From SABI01 sp963676605 (GTDB lineage Bacteria > Spirochaetota > Spirochaetia > Sphaerochaetales > Sphaerochaetaceae): 64,000 nt of DNA. The DNA lies in NCBI GenBank assembly GCA_963676605.2, contig CAXXSP010000065.1, positions 46,224-110,223 of the forward strand, in the 5' to 3' direction. The translations under genes and the position numbers were made by a program. A model generated the notes under the pieces. The model saw nothing but the letters and a program-made list of their open reading frames with translations, made no database searches and was not told the DNA's origin. Below are positions 1-7,968 of the stretch, one piece after another. Numbering within the stretch: position 1 is the first letter of the stretch; each line of letters opens with the position of its first letter.

Positions 1-815
1 CCGGTGGTATCTGTGGGTGTGGAAGGTCCTTCTACCGGTATGGTGTAAATCTTTCCTTCATGTGAGATATAGGAACCGAGTTTTCCGTTCTTCACAATTG
101 CAGTTCTGCTGATCTTTCCCAAGGACCTGCAGCACTCATACGGGTCGTAGTGATTGAAGAGGATTCTCGCTTCGTCGGCGTTTGCGAATACGATATCTGC
201 ATACTCCTCGATGAGCTCAAGGAAGGCTTCTCTGTTCCGTCCTACTGCGAAAATGTCGGCTATATCGAAGGATATTGTTCTCTTCTTCCTCTTTGCTGTA
301 TCAAGAGAGATATGAATTGCCTCTTTCTGACTCTCGGTATCGTACATATACCCTGTGAAGTGGAAGATGTGTGAGTCTTCGACCGATTCAGTGTGAATAT
401 CCTCTTTCCCGTAATACCTGTTCGCTCCGAGGAAGGTATTCATCGTTCTTTCGCTGTCCTCGGTAATCAGAATCACAGAGGAGCCGGTGGGTTTGTCGCT
501 TACCACAATCTCATCTCTCACCAGGTTCTCCAGAACCTGTTTCTTGTAGATTAAGCCGAATTCATCATCTCCGACCTTTCCTGCGAGAGTGGTGGGCACT
601 CCCAGAGCTGCAAGGGTGATGATGGTATTCGGGCAGGAGCCTCCGCATGAATAGGTGACCGGGAATGCTGAGACGGATTCAAGGAGAGCCGTCCGCGCTG
701 TCACGTCAATAAGATGCATCGCTCCTTTATGGATTCCCTGTTTCTCAAGAAAATCATCGGTTACGTGTACAAGAATATCGATCAGGGGATTACCGACCCC
801 ATAGACTGAATGCAT
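1..815 (-). CDS. PfkB-family carbohydrate/nucleoside kinase, C-terminus cut by window edge
   Basis: This is an open frame of 271 codons that runs off the left edge without a stop. It starts at ATG 815 behind a strong AGGAGGA Shine-Dalgarno (821-827). The N-terminus MHSVYGVGNPLIDILVHV is the usual opening of PfkB/ribokinase-fold kinases. It is followed by a Gly-rich substrate segment (CGGSCPNT) and the AGKVGDDEFG motif, which is PfkB signature 1. Family members phosphorylate sugars, adenosine or related nucleosides in the cytoplasm. The overall look resembles the adenosine-kinase-like branch, but the C-terminal anion-hole and catalytic Asp motif lie outside the window, so the substrate cannot be named. 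The frame is clean throughout, in contrast to the broken genes that follow. It is divergent from murA. Confidence 0.85.
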   Translation of the reverse strand, partial: MHSVYGVGNPLIDILVHVTDDFLEKQGIHKGAMHLIDVTARTALLESVSAFPVTYSCGGSCPNTIITLAALGVPTTLAGKVGDDEFGLIYKKQVLENLVRDEIVVSDKPTGSSVILITEDSERTMNTFLGANRYYGKEDIHTESVEDSHIFHFTGYMYDTESQKEAIHISLDTAKRKKRTISFDIADIFAVGRNREAFLELIEEYADIVFANADEARILFNHYDPYECCRSLGKISRTAIVKNGKLGSYISHEGKIYTIPVEGPSTPTDTT

Positions 816-832
816 GCAGCTCCTCCTGTTTC

Positions 833-861
833 ATAGTACAGGGGTTTTTCCTGTGATACAA
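833..861 (-). promoter_or_regulatory. promoter of the PfkB kinase gene
   Basis: On the minus strand TTGTAT (856-861) and TACTAT (833-838) are separated by 17 bp. The predicted leader is short and contains the AGGAGGA ribosome-binding site. The divergent murA promoter begins 6 bp away. Confidence 0.5.
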
Positions 862-866
862 CAGGA

Positions 867-895
867 TTGTAAAAAGGATTGTTCCCCTGTACCAT
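867..895 (+). promoter_or_regulatory. promoter of murA, leaderless type
   Basis: TTGTAA (867-872), 17-bp spacer, TACCAT (890-895). Only 7 bases separate the -10 box from the murA ATG at 903, and there is no Shine-Dalgarno, so transcription should begin at or next to the start codon. Confidence 0.45.
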
Positions 896-902
896 ACAGG
901 AT

Positions 903-2204
903 ATGGACAGATATGTGATTGACGGAGGATATCCGCTGGAGGGAAGTATCAGAATCAGCGGAAATAAAAATGGTGCTCTCACGCTACTTGCAGCGGCTCT
1001 TCTCAGTGAAAGTAAGGTGATACTGCACAATATCCCCGATATCGCAGATGTCCAGGTGATGATTCAGCTGATGAGACACCTGGGGGTAGAGGTAGGAGCC
1101 ATAGAGAAAGGAAGAGTCGAGATAAACCCCTGCGGACTCTGCATCTCGCTTCCCCACCTCCCAAGTGAACTTGTTGATGATATAAGAGCATCCCTGCTTC
1201 TGCTCGGACCTGTTCTGGGAAGAAAGGGGAAGGTGCTCCTTCCTCCTCCCGGAGGCGATGTGATCGGACTGCGCCGTCTCGATACCCAGATCTCGGCAAT
1301 CGAGGACGATGGGAGGAGTCTGTGCGGTTTCACCCTGAAGGGTAACCTTCGAAGCTGACGGAACAAGGTCTTCACTGCAGCGAGATATTTCTCCAGGAGG
1401 CATCGGTCATTACCACGGAGAATATGATCATGATGGCCGTTCTTACTGAGGGTGAGACCACCATCACGAATGCTGCATGTGAACCCCATGTACAGGATCT
1501 CGTGCAGGATGCTGGTATCGATGGGAGCACGGATTCAGGGAAGCGGAAGCAATCTCCTCCATATTGAAGGAGTCAGGGAAACTTTCCGGTACCGAGTTTA
1601 CCGTCGGATCTGATTATATGGAGGTGGGTTCCTTCATCGGTCTCGCCGGCGCCACCGGAAGTGAGATAGAGCTGCATGGACTGCAGATCAACGATCTCAG
1701 GATGATCGAGAAAGGCTTCGAACGGATCGGAATCACCTGGCGGACAACCTCCGAGACTTCCATCCTTATACCGAAGGAACAGGTCGAAGGTGATGAGAAA
1801 GAGTATCTCCGGGTATACGCCCAAGATTGATGATGCTCCGTGGCCGGGATTTCCCGCAGACCTTCTCAGTATACTGACCGTTACCCGCCACTCAGATGAC
1901 GGGTTCGATTCTGATCCATGAGAAAATGTATGAGTCGAGGATGTACTTCATTGACTGGCTGATCAGGATGGGGTCTGACATCATCCTCTGTGATCCCCAC
2001 CGTGCACTGGTGAACGGTCCTACGCCGCTGAAGCCCGCCGTCGTATCATCTCCAGATGTGAGAGCCGGAATGGCTCTGATCATCGCGACCCTGTGTGCCT
2101 CGGGTGAGAGTACGATACAGAATATCTATCAGATAGAGAGAGGATACGAGGATCTTCCCGGAAAGCTCACTTCTCTCGGTGCGAGAATCCGCAAGGACCT
2201 CTAA
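903..2204 (+). pseudogene. murA: UDP-GlcNAc 1-carboxyvinyltransferase (MurA), frame-broken
   Basis: MurA transfers enolpyruvate from PEP to UDP-GlcNAc, the first committed step of peptidoglycan synthesis. The start MDRYVIDGGYPLEGSIRISG with NKNGA (Lys22, Asn23) is canonical. The active-site loop reads PPPGGDVIGLRRLD, with Asp119 where E. coli has Cys115; Asp variants are known to be fosfomycin-resistant. Homology continues to the end (EASVITTEN..., CEPHVQDL, TEFTVGSDYMEVGSFIG, PGFPADL, SILIHEKMYESR), but it moves between all three forward frames. Changes fall at about 1300-1394, 1500, 1560-1595, 1815-1823 and 1880-1895. Protein conservation on both sides of each change is good, with no deletions, and the two neighbouring genes have the same problem. 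I think local base-calling errors are more likely than true decay, and the real gene is probably intact. The nearest upstream signal is a leaderless-type promoter. Confidence 0.85.
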
Positions 2205-2703
2205 ATCCTTGTAGTTACAACTATTTAACCGGCTTTCCGGTGAAGTTATTCCAAGGTAATTCACAAGTTATCCACAAGGTTGTCCAGAAGGGAAAATCTC
2301 TTACATTCCGGTAAGACGTTTTAAACTTCCACCATTGCGATGTTGTATGTTTGGAAGAGTGTATTTAAATACTTGTATTATATAAAGATGACAAACTATT
2401 AATATCTGTTTTTATAATAAATTCCTATGATAAGAATTATTGCTTTCCTAATAGGGTGATCAGGGTCTGATACATCTATCTTATTCCACAAGTTATCCAC
2501 AGGTTCCTCCACCCCTGTACTGAGTGAGAATTCACCCCCCGTAAGGAATTTTTTCCACACTCATTCTTCCTCATGACCGCGTAGATTATCAATTCATTCT
2601 CTTTATGAGATTTCGTTTGAATACAATCCAACTTTGAAACCTTTATTAGAATCTACCCGAGTAGGTGTGAGCTTCTTCTCCACACCCTGAGAGAAAAAGA
2701 AAA
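2205..2703. other. AT-rich intergenic region with DnaA-box-like sites
   Basis: No convincing gene. Two perfect TTATCCACA 9-mers lie at 2268-2276 and 2493-2501, and TTTTCCACA lies at 2551-2559. Weaker relatives (TTATTCCAA, TAATTCACA, TTATTCCACA) surround them. Between them, 2340-2450 is very AT-rich. This resembles a DnaA-box cluster beside a DNA-unwinding element. However, the flanking genes converge on it (murA from the left, the barrel gene from the right), which is unusual for an origin, and no dnaA or dnaN is in view. Function is unproven. Confidence 0.4.
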
Positions 2704-2864
2704 GCACCCTCTCCCCCTCTGTGATATCAGGAGTGGATGGCGAGAGGGGAGGGGTGCAAAGGACACGAAAAAAAGAACAGGAAAGAATTCGTCTTTCCTA
2801 GTAGAAAGAGCACCCGCACCCTTTCATGATATCAGGAGTGGATGGCAGAAAGGGGTGGGAGTGC
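2704..2864. repeat. two tandem hairpins with identical loops and diverged stems
   Basis: Hairpin 1 pairs 2704-2720 (GCACCCTCTCCCCCTCT) with 2743-2757. Hairpin 2 pairs 2810-2825 (GCACCCGCACCCTTTC) with 2848-2864. The 20-base loop tgatatcaggagtggatggc is identical at 2722-2741 and 2827-2846, while the stem bases differ but still pair. They lie just past the stop codon of the minus-strand barrel gene (2872). Read on the minus strand, hairpin 1 is followed by TTTTCTTTTTCTC, so it can end that operon. The conserved loop is not explained by termination alone. Confidence 0.6.
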
Positions 2865-2871
2865 GAAAAAC

Positions 2872-4133
2872 CTAGAAGTAATAGTTGAGAGCGAACGAGA
2901 GAACTGACTTCTCTTCATAAGCTCCGTACATACCCTCCTCGTCACCAAGGAATATGAATGCTTCTGCGGTTACCTCAACCGCATCTTCGATGTCGTAGGT
3001 GAGTGAGGGTCTGATCATGGCATTCAGGTCGTCGAACTCGACGATCGTGAAGATCTGTGCTGTAAGTGTATCATCAAGGAAGTCCTTCTGGATGTTGAGC
3101 GTTGCGAGCTGAGCATACTCCTTCGCTTCCCTTCCGCTGACAATCAGGGAGTCATTTATAATCGGCGATATAGGTTCCCCGGTACTGGGCGGCAAGAGAG
3201 AACCCTGCAAGATCGATATCGAGACCGATGAGGCCGTCGATCACGGTATGTTCTTCCACCGTCACTTGAGGGAGGAGTTCCTGCGACTACCGAACCGATA
3301 GGTTTGTCGAAGGATGTGAGGATCTCGGTTCTCTCAGGACAGCCGAAGAGACTGGAGCGGAGATTGCGGTTCCGAGCACACCATAACGGCCGTACTCCGT
3401 GTTGATCGTCGGTATAGTGTCGGGCGTGATGGAGCTTGGATATGGATCATCGGTCCAGGTATACCCACCGAGCACTTCAAACGGTCGCGAGGGCTCCGAA
3501 ATAACTGGCTTTTCCGAAGAGCTCAGTATTCTCGAGAGAGAATTCGGGAGTTTCCGGTTCACTCATCTGCACACTGCCCGAGCTCATGAAGGAGGGGGTG
3601 TTTGTACCAGTATGAGGTACTGTCAAAGGTCTCTGTAGGTACGAAGTGAGTGAGCCACATACCGGTGAAGGTGAATGCGTCATAGTAGTAGCTCGCTTTC
3701 ACTGCGGGCACGCCCTGCTGAAGTTCGTGAGTCTCACTGAGGAGGAAGTCTCCCATGTTGAGCGGGCTGATCATATTGGTCAGGTAGAGGCCGTCTGCCT
3801 GACCGGTGGCGATGATCTGGCTTACCCACTCTGATATCCATCGCATCGAGATAGAAATCGGCATACAATTCTCTCATGGCGAACTCGATCGTTTTCATCC
3901 TGATCTACAGAAAGGTAGGGCTGGATGAACAGGTGACTCATATCCTTGTAGATGTCGATGTTCAGATCGAGTTTCTGCTCGTAGTAGGGGAGTGAACCGT
4001 CATCGAAAGCGACGGCAAGCTTCGTCTGTGATAACCCTGTGTAGGAGAGGTCTGCTGCGCTGAGTGAGACAACCGTCGCACTCAGGATCAGCAGGATCAG
4101 GATCGGTAATCTGGTTCTGTTCTGTATCTTCAT
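2872..4133 (-). pseudogene. outer-membrane beta-barrel protein (DUF1302-like), frame-broken
   Basis: The N-terminus at ATG 4133 carries a signal peptide (MKIQNRTRLPILILLILSAT, cut near SLSAADLS). The rest is beta-rich and ends in NYYF, the terminal Phe typical of BAM-inserted barrels. The segment IRVGKQIIATGQADGLYLTN followed by ISPLNMGDFLL and PAVKASYYY resembles DUF1302-type proteins, which often sit beside MMPL exporters and LolA-fold proteins. The coding frame changes at least six times (near 3880, 3825, 3610, 3485, 3290 and 3190), each time with the protein sequence resuming. As with murA, clustered sequencing errors are more likely than a real pseudogene. It is the last gene of the tetR-regulated exporter operon, and its ATG lies 10 bases after the lolA-like stop, with an AGGAG site overlapping that stop. 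A probable role is the outer-membrane end of a lipid or hydrophobic-compound export route; this is inference. Confidence 0.65.
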
Positions 4134-4143
4134 CGGGTTCTCC

Positions 4144-4924
4144 TTAGAATCTCGGTCCCATCTTCAACTGACGGTCAGAGAAAAGTGATTCATCGAGGTC
4201 GTTATCGAAGGAAACATCATCCATCGTGATCGTCGTCTGTGTTCCCTTGTCGTGGTTTTCCATTGTCATGGTGGGTGATCACGAAGATTCCGTCGATCAC
4301 TTCGAGTTCTTCGATGGTGAGTTCGCGCACCATCTCACCCTTGTAATGGTATTCCTTGTTCAGGCCGTACCACTCATCCTTTACGATATAGGTAACGGTT
4401 CTGTCGAACTCCTTGTTCTTCTCCTTGGGAATACTTTCGACGATATAGCACTCCTCTCCATCGACTGTGGTTGTTCCCAGGAGGGTGTGGGTATCCTTAT
4501 TGGGATTCCTCGTTCCCATATCATCGTAGGTGAAGTCGGAGCCCATGAACGAATCGTTCTTGTTCTTTGATGCGATTCTCTTCACCCTCTTGAGAGCGGG
4601 AAGATAGATCCACTGGTCGTCGTCACGGTCATCAGGATAGCTGATGCTCAGAAATCCTGTATCCTTGACGTCGGCGGGGGAGAGGAAGAACATCAGTTTC
4701 TTTTCAATCCTGTCTTCATTCTCCTGACTCACCTGAACGATGTCCCGTTCACGTATCTGACCTCTCGAGTTCTGAATCTCCATCTTGAGGTTCGCCTTCA
4801 TGTTATTGCCGGTGTCACGGTTGTAGACGTTCCACATGATCTCTTCCCCTGTCGGGCTTGAAGCGAATAATGATGTGCTTACGATGAGGAGGATGATTCC
4901 TCCCAGAATTTTTTTTCTTTGCAT
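4144..4924 (-). CDS. LolA-like outer-membrane lipoprotein-sorting protein (one apparent frameshift near the end)
   Basis: Starts at ATG 4924 with a signal peptide (MQRKKILGGIILLIVSTSLFA). The mature part, with EIQNSRGQIRERD, DQWIYLPALKRVKRI and MGSDFTYDDM, matches the LolA-like family found next to MMPL exporters. It is a periplasmic LolA/LolB-fold carrier that binds a hydrophobic ligand. In the given frame it stops at 4217 with an implausible tail. One base change near 4262-4270 moves into a frame that reads MTMENHDKGTQTTITMDDVS and ends ...MGPRF at TAA 4146-4144, directly before the barrel gene; that end looks authentic. I give the restored extent. It lies 4 bases after the RND gene, so it is clearly co-transcribed. 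Function inferred: shuttle between the inner-membrane exporter and the outer-membrane barrel. Confidence 0.75.
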
Positions 4925-4928
4925 GGTG

Positions 4929-7253
4929 TTACTCCTTATTGGTATCTGATGCTCCGATCGGGAGCTTATTCTTCTTGTCGAGGTGAACGAGTGTCACGAG
5001 GAGCACAGAGAGTGTTCCCAGTGCACTGAGCACCATATTGAGGGCTATGAGTGACCCGACCTGTCTGTTCGGCGGGAATACGCTGAACACGAGGACGATG
5101 AATCCGCCCATGACTGCGATAGCATTGAATATGATCGCTTTTCCGGTATGGGTGATCGTCTCATTGACCGTATCGGTGATCGAATTGCCTTCTCTTCTCC
5201 TGTTCAGGTAGTGCTCGATGAGGTGGATGGCATAATCGACGCCGATTCCGATCGCGATCGATGATATGAGAGCTGTTGCAGAGCTGAGAGGGATTCCCAG
5301 CAGTCCCATCACACCGAAGTTGACGGTTGCCGTGATGGCGATGGGAATCGTTCCTACGATACCGACGAAGATACTTCTGAACACGAACGTAAGAAGAATT
5401 GCCACAATCAGGAATGAGATACCGAGCGAGAGAACCTGTCCTTCCATGAGAAGGTCGGCAAAGATATAGGAGGTGTATCCGCTTCCTGCATAGGTGATGG
5501 TGATTCCCAGTTCCTTGAATTCCTGTTCATACGCTGCCACATCAGAAAGTATCTGCTCAATGAGCATCGAAGAATCGCTCTTCAGCTGCAGTGTCATATT
5601 CGTCTTCTGATAGTCGTAGTCGACCACTTTCGCTATCGTCTCGGGGTCTCCGCTCATATCATAGAGGAGGAGGTACTGGGCGATGAGTTCCTGGTTATCG
5701 GGGATGGAGAAGTACTCGTCCTGCTCCTCGTTGAGAACGAAGTTCATTCTCTTGATGAAATCGGTGAGGGAAAGACCTCCTCCAACCAGAGGATCTTTGA
5801 GAAGTTCTTCCTGCATCTGATCCATGAGAGAGAGGGCTTCGGGGGTTTTGAAGGTGTCAGGGTCTTCTCCGTTCAGGATGATATTGATTGAACTTGTACC
5901 TGCAAAGGTTTCATTGACAAAAGAGTCTGTGACTGAGATGGGGTGATCATCTTCGAAATTGGCAAGGAAGCTTGTGTCGATCCAGATCATCGAAGCGCCG
6001 AGAATTCCCAGGGCAGCGACGATGAGGGCTGTCACGATCACCATCTTCCCTTTGTTCATGATAGCGGCAGTCCATCTATGATCCCGTATCTTTTCGGTGA
6101 CAGGAGTTTCGAGATCCTCATCTTCTCTCCTTTTCCCGCTTCTGGGGATGCCGAGGATCCTGATGGATGCAGGGAAGAGGATGAGAGCAAAGAGCATTTC
6201 CGTGAGAACTCCCACTGCCGAGAAGAGACCGAAGTACCGGACAGGGAGAACCTGGCTGGTCATCAGCGCCATGAATCCGATCGCTGTGGTAAGCGCTGCC
6301 ATAAACACGGGGCGCGTCATATCCTTGAGAGTCTTATGTATAAGCTCGTCCTTTGTGATCAGCGGATTCTTTTTAATGAGGTACATGATAGTGTTGTGCA
6401 TATGAATACCGTAGGCGACGCCTATGGCGATCAGCATGACCGGTATCATCGTATCAACCGAGTAGACCGGTATCTTGAACAAGGCCATCGTCCCGAATGA
6501 TGCTACGGTTCCGAGAAGTACAATCACCATATTGATGATCGTGTGACGTACGCTTCTGAGCAGGATGTACAGAAGAATGATCATCGTCACCATGACGATC
6601 GGGAACATTCGTGCCATATCAGCAGGGCCGAGAGATGCGAGTGCTCCTTCGACGATCGGTCTTCCTGCTACATAGATTTTCTCAGGCCCTTCATACTGTT
6701 TTACGAATGCTGTAAGTTCTTTCTCGAGGGTTTTGGTGTCAGCTTCCTCATCAAGGGGAAATGCGATGATCGTACTCGTCTCGTCGTGTGAGACCACATA
6801 TCCGGCGATCATTTCATTGTTTCTCACCTGTTCTCTGATATAGGCGAATTCCTCTTCACTCTCGGGAGTCTCTTCGTAGAACGGTCCTACTTCAAGACCC
6901 CATTCACTCCCGGTGATGTTGTCGGCGTGATAGAGGCTTGTGATATCTTCATCGAGAATCTCCTCGAACTGTGCGGGAAGATCTTCCGAGATCTGCCGTA
7001 TTTTATCGAACGTCCCCGCATTATAGATGCTCTGGGGGTGTTCGATGGCGATCATGATCGAGTCGGTAATGCCGAACTCTTCACTCGCCTTGTCACTTGC
7101 AACAAATGCCGGGTGTTCTGACGGCATATATTCATCAAGATCCGTCTCCAGCTGAGCATTATCTGCAATCTGCAGAACAAAGATGACTGAGACAAGAAGA
7201 ATGCCGAGCAGGATAGGCAGCGGTCTCTGTGTTATTTTCTGTATTATGTTCAT
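4929..7253 (-). CDS. MMPL/RND-superfamily exporter
   Basis: The protein has 774 residues and the duplicated RND plan: a TM helix at about 10-28, a large periplasmic loop (30-210), five TM helices (about 215-365), a helix near 405-425, a second periplasmic loop (430-610) and five more helices (about 615-760). The two sterol-sensing-like bundles carry GVAYGIHMHN and GIGVDYAIHL, the family's TM4/TM10 motif. Such HAE3/MMPL proteins use the proton gradient to move lipids or other hydrophobic molecules out of the inner membrane. No adaptor (HlyD) gene is nearby; a LolA-like protein takes that place, as in other MMPL-LolA-barrel operons. A GGAGGAGT ribosome-binding site precedes ATG 7253. The promoter region contains a TetR operator candidate at 7266-7281. 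The frame is intact. Confidence 0.9.
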   Translation of the reverse strand: MNIIQKITQRPLPILLGILLVSVIFVLQIADNAQLETDLDEYMPSEHPAFVASDKASEEFGITDSIMIAIEHPQSIYNAGTFDKIRQISEDLPAQFEEILDEDITSLYHADNITGSEWGLEVGPFYEETPESEEEFAYIREQVRNNEMIAGYVVSHDETSTIIAFPLDEEADTKTLEKELTAFVKQYEGPEKIYVAGRPIVEGALASLGPADMARMFPIVMVTMIILLYILLRSVRHTIINMVIVLLGTVASFGTMALFKIPVYSVDTMIPVMLIAIGVAYGIHMHNTIMYLIKKNPLITKDELIHKTLKDMTRPVFMAALTTAIGFMALMTSQVLPVRYFGLFSAVGVLTEMLFALILFPASIRILGIPRSGKRREDEDLETPVTEKIRDHRWTAAIMNKGKMVIVTALIVAALGILGASMIWIDTSFLANFEDDHPISVTDSFVNETFAGTSSINIILNGEDPDTFKTPEALSLMDQMQEELLKDPLVGGGLSLTDFIKRMNFVLNEEQDEYFSIPDNQELIAQYLLLYDMSGDPETIAKVVDYDYQKTNMTLQLKSDSSMLIEQILSDVAAYEQEFKELGITITYAGSGYTSYIFADLLMEGQVLSLGISFLIVAILLTFVFRSIFVGIVGTIPIAITATVNFGVMGLLGIPLSSATALISSIAIGIGVDYAIHLIEHYLNRRREGNSITDTVNETITHTGKAIIFNAIAVMGGFIVLVFSVFPPNRQVGSLIALNMVLSALGTLSVLLVTLVHLDKKNKLPIGASDTNKE

Positions 7254-7265
7254 ACTCCTCCAATA

Positions 7266-7281
7266 GTTAACGATAACTAAC
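7266..7281. promoter_or_regulatory. putative TetR operator before the exporter operon
   Basis: GTTAACGATAACTAAC lies between tetR and the exporter gene. It matches the site upstream of tetR itself (7909-7924) at 14 of 16 positions. Confidence 0.6.
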
Positions 7282-7304
7282 TTTATAGATTAAAAAAATA
7301 TATT

Positions 7305-7892
7305 CTACTCTCTGAACAACACGGTACAGAGAAGTCTGTTCAGATTACTCGCTTCTGAAACGAGAGATGTTCTCTCCTTCGAGACATTCCAACGTGTGAC
7401 AGTAAGCCGGACCGTCGAGAGAATGATCAGAGCGATATCTGCCGGTGAAAGAGAATCATAGACCATCTCAGAGGCCTTCATCTCGGTGCAGATACCTTCA
7501 AGGTTGGAGAGCATATTCTCCAGAAGAGCTTTCAGATGGGGTTTGAGTGTCTCATCCGAGTGAAAGACTTCTTCGCTGAAGATAAATAGGGCAAACGCAG
7601 GGTTTTTCTCGATCGTGGTGAAAAGAGCTGTAAGGAAAGGAATGAAAAAAGATTCCCGCGTTTCCTGATTTTCTTTCAACAGCATGAAGTGAGGAGCAAT
7701 ATTCCCCTGCAGGACATCTAGCATTGCTACCAGGATCGCATGTTTAGAAGCGAAATGACGATAGATGGCAGGTTCTGTGACTCCCAATGCTTTTGCTATA
7801 TTTCTGATGGTGAGGGAGTGCATTCCCCTCTCAGCAGAGATGGCGAGTGATGAGAAGATAATCTGGTTCTGTCTTTCAGTATATTCCTTCAT
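7305..7892 (-). CDS. TetR/AcrR-family transcriptional regulator
   Basis: 195 residues, a normal TetR length. Residues 10-55 hold the helix-turn-helix (LTIRNIAKALGVTEPAIYRH followed by FASKHAILVAML), the strongest signature of the family. The C-terminal ligand domain is all-alpha and not specific. GGAGAAAC precedes ATG 7892. It lies upstream of, and on the same strand as, the exporter / lolA-like / barrel genes. Near-identical 16-bp operator candidates lie upstream of tetR (7909-7924) and upstream of the exporter (7266-7281). The simple model is a repressor controlling itself and the operon and released by an exported hydrophobic ligand; the ligand is unknown. Confidence 0.9.
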   Translation of the reverse strand: MKEYTERQNQIIFSSLAISAERGMHSLTIRNIAKALGVTEPAIYRHFASKHAILVAMLDVLQGNIAPHFMLLKENQETRESFFIPFLTALFTTIEKNPAFALFIFSEEVFHSDETLKPHLKALLENMLSNLEGICTEMKASEMVYDSLSPADIALIILSTVRLTVTRWNVSKERTSLVSEASNLNRLLCTVLFRE

Positions 7893-7908
7893 TGTTTCTC
7901 CAATACAT

Positions 7909-7924
7909 GTTAACGTTCACTAAC
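7909..7924. promoter_or_regulatory. putative TetR autoregulatory operator
   Basis: GTTAACGTTCACTAAC, 17 bases upstream of the tetR start codon. It is the second copy of the site at 7266-7281 and resembles known TetR-family operators (TTAGTGAACGTTAA on the other strand). Confidence 0.6.
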
Positions 7925-7968
7925 GTACATCTGTTTTCCTTGTACGTCAAGAGATTTTCACATCTTTT

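Noticed and set aside
2704..2864. Short direct repeats as a CRISPR array
   Set aside because: Only two units, each inside its own hairpin, with no spacer pattern and no cas genes.
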